From: Tyto alba | Taxonomy: Eukaryota; Chordata; Aves; Strigiformes; Tytonidae | NCBI RefSeq assembly: GCF_018691265.1 | Contig: NW_024881327.1 | Location: 25,599,936-25,663,935 of the forward strand | Length of the DNA: 64,000 nt | Reading direction: 5' to 3' | Part shown: one piece after another, positions 36,602 through 47,951 of the stretch | How the letters are laid out: the number at the start of each line of letters is the position of its first letter | Position numbering within the stretch: the first letter of the stretch is position 1 | The notes under the pieces: model-generated | Told to the model about the DNA's origin: nothing | Databases searched by the model: none | Seen by the model: the letters and a program-made list of their open reading frames with translations, nothing else | Made by a program: the position numbers and the translations under genes

Positions 36602-38499
36602 CGTATGAAACAACAAATGGCCACTGGGCAGGAAATTAATCACTCTGGCTTTGAGCGTGCTAAGTACAGATACTGCAAATATACAGAAACACTTTGAAAA
36701 CTTTCCAAGGACAATCCTCTGTTAAAACTATAACATGTATTCTGGGGATCTGGATGTGTTATTACACAACTCTGAAAACAAAAAAAGCAAATGAAGCATG
36801 CAGTAAAAAACCTGGGGATATGTTTGGATGGGAACTTTTGTTTCAAATGGGCTGACATCTACTACTCTCAAAGAGCCCTCTATAGCCAGATCTCCATTCT
36901 CCTTTCTAGGAAGGACTCAGCAGACTGCTGAATGAGAGTCAGGTTAACTCTTGCCAGAGAACTGCCTTTTTTTCTGCACACCAGTATCATCCCCAAAGGA
37001 TGCTGCAGTAACATGTTGACAGGTTTTGTCAGAAAATATGTGACTATTTTTTTCCAAAATAAAAAGTAAAGAGTTTCTTCGTGCCTAGCTGTGACACTTG
37101 GCATTTTTCAGAGCATGTCTCTGGTCATTTGCCATCATGTTGACAGTTTATGTAACATCCCCGGCTTGATTTGCTTCATGGGATCTCACTTGCTCAGGAG
37201 GGCTAAAGATACAAATTTAAGATCAAAGGTTGTCTGAGAAACTTTTCAATCTCCTCTACTCCTACATTGTAACCAGAGCAGAATATTTAACTAAAGGTTG
37301 CAAGCTATGCACAAAATTCAATCCTAACTCAACCTCATTGACTCAGTTTAAGTGATGGGGAATACAAGCAGTTCAGATAGGATCCATTACTTCCCACTAT
37401 TTTACACCATGTAATTAGTAGGCATTATGTTTATTTCAGTATATTTTTGGATATGTGCAGAGGATTATCTAAAAATCAAATGAACTATTGACCTTTTTTT
37501 GGATACTTCTTCGTTGTGACTCCTGTTTGAGCTGCCCAGATTTGGCCTGGATAATAGGTGACTCAATCAGGGGGGAAAAAAACAACAAAGCAAAACATCT
37601 GTGGTTCATTCTGAAAACATCATAATAAACAATATAAAGTGTGAAAGTTCATGCAGCTTTATTTGAACAGCCTAACTCAGACCAACCTTGCTGTGTTTCT
37701 TTCCCCTCAAATTGCAGCACAGATTTAGGTTTGTCATAGCTGTTTGGCCTTCACTTGGGACTGCAGCTGGATCAGCTCTCAAATGGAAGATTGCTGAAGA
37801 GTTTGTTGTTTAAAAAAGCCGGGGGGGGAAGGGGGTGGAAACAGTAAGTAACAGCTGTAACTTACTCAAAAGAAAATTTTAAACTAAGATATTTTGGCCA
37901 TGTTTCAGACACAAGCATGGCAGCAAGAGCAGGGAGTATGCAGGTTTGGTTGCTAGTCCAGGATATGAGACATTCTCTCTTCCCCACTTGATTGCATGAT
38001 CCTCCATCACGCTGAGTGAGGAGCGCTGTGTGTTACACAGCCCGGCTGGAGATGGACAAGGAACCATCACACAAACTAGCTCAGGCTCTTGGACAAGTAT
38101 GGCAACATTACAGTAGCACTCCTGGCTACTCAGCAGGTTGCAATGGCTATGATGCCTCAGGGACCTTCAATGACTCCTTTGTAACCAGCCTGGCTCCACT
38201 AGTGAGCCATAAAGGATCATTACGTTGTGATAATGCTTTGATACATGTATGAGAACCTCAAGTTTCACTGAGCAGTATTTACATAGAGTCTGATACTCGG
38301 TGTATGGCCAACATGAGGACTGATACACCCATGCAAGTGCAACGTGGCATGTCATCTGTCACTGGGCGCTGCTGGGGTGCTCCCTCTCACCCACAGCATC
38401 CCTCGACACAGCCTGGTTGAGCAGGGCTCTGTCATGCAGCACATTCACCTCCACTCCTGCTGTGTGGCCATTTCTTCTCCTGAGACTGCTCCTGCCTCA

Positions 38500-38660
38500 G
38501 CAGTTCCCAGAAGGTGTCCAGCACTCATCTGAAGCCAGCAAGGGGTGGAGAATTCACCACTTCCCAGCAGTCTGCTGCCACTGATAATTGCCCTTGATCA
38601 GATATGTGGCTTTGGCTTCCCTCTGTCAGCTATTTCTATGCCTCTGCACCCTTGATTTTT
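38500..38660 (-). mobile_element. Possible ancient CR1/L3-type 3' fragment
   Basis: The + strand blocks GAATTCACCACTTCCCAGCA, then CTGATAATTGCCCTTGATCA and CCCTCTGTCAGC follow the order of the reverse complement of the old CR1/L3 3' coding end. Similarity is weak and judged from memory. Confidence 0.35.
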
Positions 38661-41600
38661 CTCCCTGTGAAGGTAAATTCACCATAATAAAAAGAAAAAA
38701 TTAAAAATAAAAAACATGTAAATTGTCAGCAAGGAACATATTTATTTATGGAGTTACACTGTTCGTTGTTTAAAAATTTTGTATCATAACCAGATAATTA
38801 AAGTTCCCCAAACTCAGACTACATTCAGTTCTCCTGGTGTTCTTGTACCACATCAGCTCTCTGCTTCCTCACTGTCCTTCTGTAAAACCGGTCATATCTG
38901 ATAATATATTAATGATTCTTACTAAAATGCTTCATTCTGCCAGTACTGTATGGACCATGCTATAAGACTGAAGTCATCTGTTCACCTCAACTCTGTTAAA
39001 ACTAAGCAGAAGTGGATCACAGGTGTAAAAGAAAAAAAAAAAAAGAAAAAGTGAAAGTTGTCAATACTTAATGTTCAAATTATCTATGTCATACTAAGTC
39101 AGTAGTTAAAACTTATTTTCTCTTGTATTTAAAATTGTTTAAGTTTATACTGCCTTTGTAACAATGCAGTGTATGCTTTTATGCAATGCATGCAATAACT
39201 TTCAATAAAATATTTTAATGGCTATTACGAAGGATGAAGCACGTGCAATCAAAATACAGTAGCATAATTAAACTTGATAATCTAGGAGAGAAAATCTGCA
39301 GTTGCAGTGTTGCTCCTCTTTAATAAAAACAGACTGGAAGCATTCTCATCACCTTTCTGCCCCTTTGATACTTTTATTTTCCCAGGAAAAAGGTCGTTTG
39401 TCCAGCAAGACAAGCTTTCCTTGGGGTTGCAGAGCCATCTAGTGTCGGAAAGGCAGGGTTCCCGCATACATAGTTTCTATTTGCTCTTAATTCGTCAAAT
39501 ATTTTCCCATTCCATACTTCAAAGATATTACCACCATTTCTCAGACTCCTTTTTAATCTCTGAATTACCTTTTTTTTCCCCTTCCTTTTATTTTCAGTAT
39601 TCAGAAATCTTCAGGCATGAAAGGACTGCCTGACCACACTGACTGCCCCATACCCATACACAAATGATGGTAGGTCCAAATTCCAGTGTTTGTTTCTTCC
39701 TTAGGATAGAAAATACAGGGATGGAACTGAGAAAAGGTCATTTTACTTATCCAACCCTCTGCAGTACCTAGAGGACCGATTATACCTAGGCTAGCCGTAG
39801 TGAGGTGGGTCTATCATGTCACTAAAAACACCCAGAACTTCCCCATTCCAAAGGTGGGAATTTCATATTCTCTCTGGCCAGCGTTTCTCCTGTGGTTACT
39901 CATCTTCATTTGAGCATTTGCTCTCAAGCCTACCTTCAGTCTGTTTCTTGCAAATTTAGGTGGCTTCTTTTTGTCCTGCCTTATTAAAAACAGAGGTATC
40001 TGACCAGTGCTGTCTTTGTTGTAACATTTGCCTATTGGAGGATGTGCCTCCTCCACTGTTTTTCCTCCGTACAAAGCAAGCGTAAATCTTATAGCCCTTC
40101 CCGGCCAGTGGGGTTTGCAGGACCTATTTGCCATGCCTTCTGCCCTCCCCTGAGCTGTCTCCTTGTCTCCTTCTTTCTCCAAGAGCCATGGCACAGCTGG
40201 ATGCTGCTTCAGGTGAGGCTTCTCTAGGGCAGCATCAGGGCAGCATGAGGGTTGCCCGAGCCTTACCGACAACACAGCTGGTGCTGAGCATGGGTGGCCA
40301 CCTCAGGTGGGGTAGAAACAGCCTGAAGGGATGCAGAAAGTCCCAAATACAACAAATAAAGAGAGGCCTGAGTGCAGGGTGCTCAAAAAAACAGGACTAC
40401 AAGGTCAAATGGGAAGTATTATGAGCAGCTCCAGGTAGTTCATGAACACTGGTGGCCACCTGGGTCAGGAGGAGTGATATAAGTAACATGTATATGCACA
40501 TGCACATTTCCTACATTCATGAACACTGAATGTTTCAGTTTGCTCTGTACAAGATAATGCTTAATTGTTCTAGAGATGGAATAAAACTGTGTCATTTGAC
40601 ACACTAACTGGATAACACTCTAGCTAAATGTAGATGCAGCTTTATTTTGTGGCCAATATACTTGTTTCAGGCAGCAGAAAGAATTTATGTAGCTTTCTGT
40701 TCTAGGTCTATTAATCAATAATTAAAAAATAATGAGAAGTTTGGAGCTATTTATGAGAAGTTTGGCTCCTTATTTCAAAACTAGGTTTGACTGCATGACA
40801 TCTGGTTATTGGTGATGTGTTTCATTTGTATGTATGGTGGTATATGTTATCCAATATGACCTGCAAAATATAAGAGGCTCTGTCCTAAGGTCCGTCAAAG
40901 AGATGCCTTTTATACTCAACTCCAGCTAAAGCAGATTTCAGTGGTCTACTTCGGAAGTGATGAAGAAATAAGTGATATACACAAGCTGTCATCCGAGAAC
41001 AGGGGCAAACAAAAAGAGAGATCTGAAAGGGTCCAGTGACAGGAGGGATATGGTTACCTAAACATATGAATATCCATGATTGATAAAAAGAGGCATTTAT
41101 CAATTCTGCCTCTGTTTAAGTATCTGGAAATAATAGGTCCAACAGGATTTTGGAAGCAATCTGGCAGGATGTGGGTAACCTCAGATTTCCACCGAGTTCG
41201 TTTGTTTATAGGCTGATTTTAGGCTGATTTCCTAAGAAACAAAGTGTGTGTAATCAGACTGTCTCCCACTAATAACTTCTGAACCTGTTGGCCAGGTTTG
41301 ATGGAAGGCTAGCAATCGCAAAGATATGAAATTCTCGTACATTCCATGAAAGTCAGTCACTGTGTGGAGGAAAGACACCCACATGAGTATTTCCATAGAG
41401 AGACAAGTCATCAAGTGAAGTCAGCTGTTCTTGGTAGCATTTGGTTTACCAGCTGAGCAATAAGTAGGTACTGGGCAGCCAGTAAATAAATAAATGCGTG
41501 CAGATTGCAGATCCCGGCAAAAGCTCAGCACTGGCTGCTGCCTTTTGGGGCTGTGTTGTGTCCAGCTGCCGGCCAGGAACCGGGTGTCCCAGGGGGATAA

Positions 41601-43099
41601 AGGGATTATGAAACAGAAATGGTGACACTGGAAAGGGGAGCACTTGCCCAGGGGAATATAAATTACTGCTGGTGTTGTTGATGAGTAAAAGATGCTGGAC
41701 ACTCTGCAGTGATGTAAATATTTCTGCTTCCTCCAGTGTTATTCTACCAAAAGATATAATTTGTTTTAAGAAAAGAAAAATAATTAGATTTGCCTTAGCT
41801 TTTGATTTTGTTAGCTACTCAGCAATCAACAGTTTTATTAATTGGAGGTTACTATTTTTGAAAAAAAAAAAAAATCACTCGTTTGCCTCATCTTAAAATA
41901 AAAGGTGTTTGTAAAAATCTTTGTCCCACAATAGCTTTTAGGACATTTTAGAACCATGGGGATTACTGTGCTTTCAGACAGACAACTGTGTCACAGATGG
42001 AATACGTTAGTAGAACATGAAAATGAGAAAAATAAGGTGATGCTTTGCCCATCTGTCCACTGGGGGCCTCCCTCCCCCGGTGCACTGAGGGATGCGGGCT
42101 GCCCGGCTGCCACAGGTCACTCCTTGGGAAAAAGAAGGTACCGCAGAGGTGCCAGTGACCTTGGTAATATAAGGCTGTGCCAGTAGTTTCCTGACAGCAT
42201 CCACTGGTATGTGAAAGCATCCATTTACTCCAGGGCTTTCTTTAAAGGCTGTGGTGTCACTGGGTTATTGGGACATAAGAAATCTCTGCCTTACAACTTT
42301 TTTTTTTTTTTTTGGATTCCTGATGTTTCTGGCTAGAGTGAGGTAGAGAAGGTATTGTTATATCCTCCCATGCTTTTTCCTTTATCTAAGCTTAACCTGT
42401 TGCTGAAGAAAGATCAGAAAGCAAAGTTTAAGGCCAGAAAACAACATTAAGCAACCGGGCTATTATCTGTAAAACCCTAGTGAAGGGTTGCTTGCAATTC
42501 CTGAACAAGTATATGGATTATTACAAGAATATAAGCAAAACTGATGTGTTTCACCCTTTATTATTTTCTACCTTTGCTGCTGTGACATATCTGAGGAGAA
42601 ATGTAATTTATCAATGTAAAATCTACATTTCTGCACATTGTATACAGCTTACACACATGGGAACCTCTTGGACTTTGTTTGTGGGTGAGTTCTCTGCATT
42701 TATAATGTGACCGTGTAATGCCAGATGTGTCACCTGAGCTCTCCCAACCTTTAAAAGAGATGACAACAGATCCTGCTCCGTCTTCCTAGACACACTTGCT
42801 GGGCAAGCCAGTGGCTGGGAGACCTCTGCAGCCAGCAGCACCAGCTGCTCTTGGCTCACTGGTATCACCCTCTGCCAGGAAATCTGGAAGCTCTTGTGGT
42901 ATCCCAAGTAGAAGTGTTATTTGGATCAGCATGTGAAATGGCTGCGATGATCTGACATTGTGGGTCAAGTTCACTGGATGCTCTGCCCAGCATGGGTGGT
43001 GTAGGAACTGGTGGCACAGCAGGTGCCTTGGTGGACCCATTGCTGTCCAGTCCCAAATCCCCTTGCACCTCCCATCTTACCAAAGCTCAGTCCTGAGCT

Positions 43100-43500
43100 C
43101 TCAATGGCACTGGCAGTGGCCTTCCCTCACTGCTGGAATGTGCAGCCACTAATTAAAGACCAATCCTTGATGAACCCTCCTAGTGACTGCCCCGTGGTCT
43201 CATGTTTCCCCCCTCTCATCAGCCCGTGTTTCATCTCCTTGTTAGCAAGCTTCTTAGACAGGTCACAGTTCTGGTATAGCTTCTCTCTTAATTGATATTT
43301 CTCGCATGGCACCATGTCAGATGCTTCACTGAAATCAAATCGGAGCAAATCTGCTGGGAACATCAGCTGCCTTGTCAAAGGAAGATACTGGGTTATTATG
43401 GCACTACTTTTCAGTGAACCTGCACTGATTTTTCCCCTGTCTGTAGATTACCTTCAAGTCTTGAATTACAGTTTTCTCCCTACTAGGTGACAGCTTTTGG
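43100..43500 (-). mobile_element. Old CR1-type LINE fragment (RT domain)
   Basis: The minus-strand translation around 43338-43309 reads DFSEASDMVP, the decayed RT motif DFSKAFDxVP. A CEKYQLREKL stretch follows where CR1 has the HEKLLxKL block. The remainder is degraded. It is older than the 34.1-kb copy. Confidence 0.6.
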
Positions 43501-44691
43501 GAGGGAAGAGCCCTGTACTCAGACCAGGCCAGCACCGATCATCATCTCTCTTGTAAAGAATAGCGTCCTTGAGCTGGAACAAATTGTGGGTGTTCCTCAG
43601 AAATTACTAGCACCTTTGGTCATAAACAGGAATTAATTCATCATGAAAAATCTATACTCGTATCATAGTCTGATACACAAGTGTTGTTTTTGTCTAAAAT
43701 AGAGGCAGGTAGCACTAAGGAGTCTTACTGCCACTGCTGGGCAGGACTAACCCATCCATTTATGTGATGAAAAGAAGTGTGTGTAAACATTTTTCTTTTC
43801 AGCAACAAAGGTTAGACAAAGAGATTAATGAAATTTATTTTAATCAGAAATATTTAGTGAAGATATCAGTCAAAACGTGAGCAGTATCTGGAACAAGCCA
43901 TAGACATGATAGTGGTAATATAACCACCGTTCATGCTATCTGGTACCAAATTCCTACCTCTGCAAAGTGGCAGGGTATGTTTCACCTGTCTGCTGTTACT
44001 ACCAGGCACTAAGAACCTGTTTTCACCATGGTGAGTGCCAGAGTTTCCTGGGAATCATATTCGGTTTGCAAGCAAAATCTGTTCAGTCCATTTGAGACCT
44101 TTAGAGACCCACCAGCTGCAGTGAGCCAGCTCTCTTCCCTTTTTCTCACTGAGGCACAATTTTTATACCTAGCATCATGCATTTCTGCACAGAGACACAA
44201 GTCAGTGTAGCCAGGATGGCAATTAGCTCCTCTGGATGCGTGTCTGAGGTGGGGATTATTCTCTTTTCTCTGCACCTGAAGGCTGGGTCATGACCATGTG
44301 ATGCGAGGAAGTCTGGTTAGGTCATATGAGATGTTCAAAGGCTGTTTGGCCGATGGACAAGTCTTGTTTCCCATGAAAAGGAAACAATGACTGGACTATG
44401 CAGGCTATAGTCTGGTGCCCTTGTTCTCCGCGGGGTATGGGGTAGATAGCGGGAGAGAGGATATGGTAGCAGATCACTGCTCATTTTTAGTAAAAAGCCC
44501 AGCACATTGGAAATGACGTCTTTTGTCTTTCAAACAATGTCGACAGCTAATACAGGAGAATTACTGCAATGTTGCAGCCCCATGCAGCGGGTTCTCCCTT
44601 CTCCCACTATTCCCAATGGAGTGAAGTGATTGTTTCTGAATAAGCATGTGTAACCAGAGCCTGGAGTCTCTTTGAATTAATAAAGAATTAT

Positions 44692-44712
44692 TGGCAGTGA
44701 GTTTCACTGCCA
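44692..44712. repeat. Perfect 9-bp inverted repeat (hairpin)
   Basis: TGGCAGTGA, a 3-base loop GTT, then TCACTGCCA: a perfect 9-bp stem. It is much shorter than a microRNA precursor and lacks a T run, so its role is unknown. Confidence 0.7.
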
Positions 44713-46286
44713 TTCATCTGGAGCTTTTCAGCTGCCACTCTGCAGCAAGGAGATTAACACAAGCCCTAGGAGTCTCACAACTTTCCCACATACTGTAACA
44801 TATTTTGGAGATCTAGAATAACACAATAGAGTCCAGTGGAACTGAGCAGCACTGCAGAACTGCTGAAACTGGGGAACTGGTGTGAGGGACTGCCACTGCT
44901 TCTCCTACATCCCAAGCTTAAGCTGCTTTGTGAGTTTTGCCCTTCAGCATTTTTAAGCAAACGAACAATTCTCAAGCATTTAAACAAACTTCAGTAAATA
45001 CAGTAGACTAGAAGCTCTGATTTTCTAATATTTGGGTCAGCAATCAGGTGATTACTATATACATCAGAGTAATAGGAGAGAGATAGCTCTTACCTGACTT
45101 GAGGTGTCTCTGGTGCACTTCTACATTCCAGCTTGGTGACTAAGCAATCTTTAGAGTCAGAAGAGTTAATGAAATACAGAGAGCAATTACTCTTGCCTAA
45201 AGTATTTGAGTGGGTTTGACCAGATAGATTAAAGGATCTCAGCTGATGAAAATTTGCCTGGCAGGATGAGCACCTAAGCACCAAGCTGGGATGCAGGCAG
45301 CTACTACTGCAGTCAATGTCTAGTGTTAGGAAAGATGAACATGGTTCAGATATCTAGTCCTTCCTCAAGGTGACCAGGTACAGCTGTTACAAGAATAATA
45401 AAGAAGATGCAATTAGCAACAACCAATACAGTGCCAAAGCAAAAGCTTTTCAGAAAGACCAGATTTCTCCACTGCTTACTAACAGGAATAGGAATCAGAG
45501 AGCCTGAGAACAACAACAGAACTCCCAGAGGACTTAAACAGAGGAAACTAAAGGACTTGCCTGAACATCAGAATTCATTTATTTACAACCTACTGTGAAA
45601 ATGTGTCTCTCCAGCAGTACCCATGTCATGCCTTCACTTCAGAGCTAACGCAGGGTGATTGACAGGTTATCAGCATCTCCCCAAAGCAAAACCCACTCTG
45701 AATTGTAGTGCCAACCTGGTGAGGCCTGTGATGGGCTGGGGCTCCCTGGGCTTCTGCAGCTCAGTCACTGTGGGGGGTGAGCAGGAGTGGGGGAAGAATG
45801 GGGAAGGCACATGACACTTGGGCAGCAGCGCCTGAAGATTCAGCACAGGGATATGGGTCTGGGGGTGGGATGAAGAAGATGCTGCCTACTGACCACCCAA
45901 AAGACCAGAGAAGTGACCCAACATTAGGTGTTTCCCAAAACACCTCTGTGGTTCCCAGGAGTAGCTGTTCCAATGTGTGCAGAATCCTCATTAACAGTAA
46001 AGAACAATTAAGTTTTTCTCTTCATAGCACTGTATTTTTCTTAGTTGCTTATTAATTGAAGCTCACCCTTCTTTGCTTGCACCTTCCTTCTACAGGGCTT
46101 TCAGGTGCAAGCAGGAGGAATACTTGCTGCCCTTTCTCAAGAGTCTCTGTCTCTGTTGATGGTGGGACCTACATGAGACCTGAAGTAGAGATGCTCTGTG
46201 GTCACAGGCTGACAACAAAGTTTCTTCTTCATAAAAGAACTGCATTTGTTTCTTAGATATTTGTTGTTTGTGCCCTGCTTTAAAGA

Positions 46287-46347
46287 AAAAAACAACCAAA
46301 GAAACAAAAACAAACAAACAAAAAAACCCCAAACCAAACCGAACAAA
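46287..46347 (+). repeat. A-rich (CAAA)n tract
   Basis: AAACAACCAAAG, AACAAACAAAC and AAAAACCCCAAACC-style low-complexity sequence, the same style as at 14.9k and 23.3k. Confidence 0.85.
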
Positions 46348-47345
46348 CATTTGTAGGTGAACTAAATAATCCAAGGACCACAAGGCACATATATCTGTAT
46401 GTGTGTGCGCATATTCTGAATCTGTTTCCTCTCCTGAATTTTTTACATCTTAGCAGTAAATAATTTAAACATTACTAAACTGTCCACGATCAAGGAATTA
46501 CTATATAATCACTACTGGCCTGCACAGAATGCAGATATTTCCATACATGACATTTTTTTTGTATATGGCATACATTAAGAAGTATACCTAAATCAATATT
46601 CATTTCTGGCCAAATTTTGCTTTAAGAAACAAGTGAAATCAGACAGAGAGCATTAGCATATTTAGGCCATTGTTTTAAACAATATCAAAAGACTTAATTA
46701 AGGAAAATCACCCTATATTGTGAGTTACACTGCATGACTGTAGCGTGGACAAACCTAAGCAACTCTTTGATGAACACTGCCTCTGTCAGATGAATAAATA
46801 GCTCTATCTCATGCTCCTGAAGCCTCATATCTCAGCGAGAAGGCTCCGTGAATGAAATGTTAAAGAGAGCAGTTCAAAGACTTACATAGGTCAGGATGTA
46901 AGTCTCGGGGGAAGTAACAGATTTCTCCAAGCAAAGAAGCAGGAAAGGGAAAAACAGCAGCTTTCCTTCTTCCGAGAGGGGAAAACAGATAAGGGGTCCT
47001 GGTGGCTCCTGCCAAGTCCGCTCATCCACTGTGCTGCAGACAGTCCTGCCTTTCATAGGCCATGGAGCAGTGGCCATTCATTATTAACAGAGAATAAGCT
47101 GCTTTTCCCATTTATTTTTTCCTTTTGAAATTATAAAAACTGGCTTGTGGGAGAAGCTAACACTTTGGTTTGCTGTATCCTGCCAATAATGATCAACCAA
47201 AAGCATTAAAAAAGCAGAAGCAGTGATACATTTTGTTTGACTGGGCCTTCTCTCCCTCCCCCATGATAATTATCAGTCTATGTAGTTTGATAATTGAAGT
47301 TAGCGTGCCAGAGACAGAGAACATTGCCTGCCCGAGAGCTGTGGG

Positions 47346-47951
47346 TGCTGTGGTTTAACCCCAGCTGACAACTAAACACCACACAGCTGCTCACTCACAC
47401 CCCCCAAGAGGGACAGGGAAGAGAATTGGAAGGGTAAAAGTAAGAAAACTCATGGATTGAGAAAAGAACAGTTCAATAATAGAAATCAAATAAAATGTTG
47501 TTTGTTTGTTTGTTTTTAATTGTAATGAAAGGAAAATAGCAAAAAGAGAGAGAAATAAAATCCAAGGAAAACAAGTGATGTAAATGAAAAACAGTTGCTC
47601 ACCACTGACCGACCAATGCTCAGCCAGTTCCCGAGCAGCAGCCCTGGCCAGCTTTCCCCCTAGTTTATATACTGAGCATGATATCACATGGTCTGGGATA
47701 TCTCTTTGGCCAGCTGGGGTCAGCTGTCCCGGCTGTGTCCCCTCCCAGCTTTTTGTGTCCTTCCAGCCTCCTTGCTGGCATGGCAGCATGAGAAGCTGAA
47801 AAGTCCTTCACCTTACTGAGCAGTAAGCACTGCTCAGCAGCAACTAAAACACCAGTGAGTTATCAACTTTATTCTCATCCCAAATCCAAAACTCAGCTCT
47901 ATACCAGCTACTAGGAAGAAAATTAACTCTATCGCAGATGAAACCAGGACA
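47346..47951 (-). mobile_element. Solo LTR of an ERVL-like endogenous retrovirus
   Basis: A 606-bp unit on the - strand that starts TGTCCTGGTTTCATC and ends with CCACAGCA, giving TG...CA termini. The - strand has a TATATAAAC box (+ coordinates 47664-47672) after a conserved CATGATATCA-like block, fitting a U3 promoter. Flanks are GTGGG (47341-47345) and GGGGG (47952-47956), a 5-bp target duplication with one mismatch. No internal gag, pol or env sequence is present. The family is abundant in many birds, judged from memory. Open frames inside it are not genes. Confidence 0.85.

Larger units (their letters stand above)
35019..43099. other. Intergenic DNA, mostly unannotated
   Basis: No gene recognised. 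Contents are poly(T) at 36321-36336, poly(A) at 36587-36601, a G-rich stretch at 37820-37840, a weak CR1-like piece at 38500-38660, an A-rich tract at 39032-39050, an orphan AATAAA context near 39,200, poly(A) at 41861-41874 and poly(T) at 42298-42313. A minus-strand open frame at 35124-35348 is unrecognised. Confidence 0.6.
43501..47345. other. Intergenic DNA, no gene recognised
   Basis: Contains a short perfect hairpin at 44692-44712, an A-rich tract at 46287-46347 and an A/T-rich segment with GATAATTATC near 47,266. No exon-like conservation that I can name. Confidence 0.6.

Noticed and set aside
37820..37840. G-rich run considered as a G-quadruplex
   Set aside because: Essentially two long G runs. 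It is weaker than the clear case at 62.4k, so not called.
39814..40275. 153-codon minus-strand frame
   Set aside because: No recognisable domain; short frames are open on the + strand over the same DNA.
47391..47789. 132-codon minus-strand frame
   Set aside because: It lies entirely inside the solo LTR, which is non-coding.
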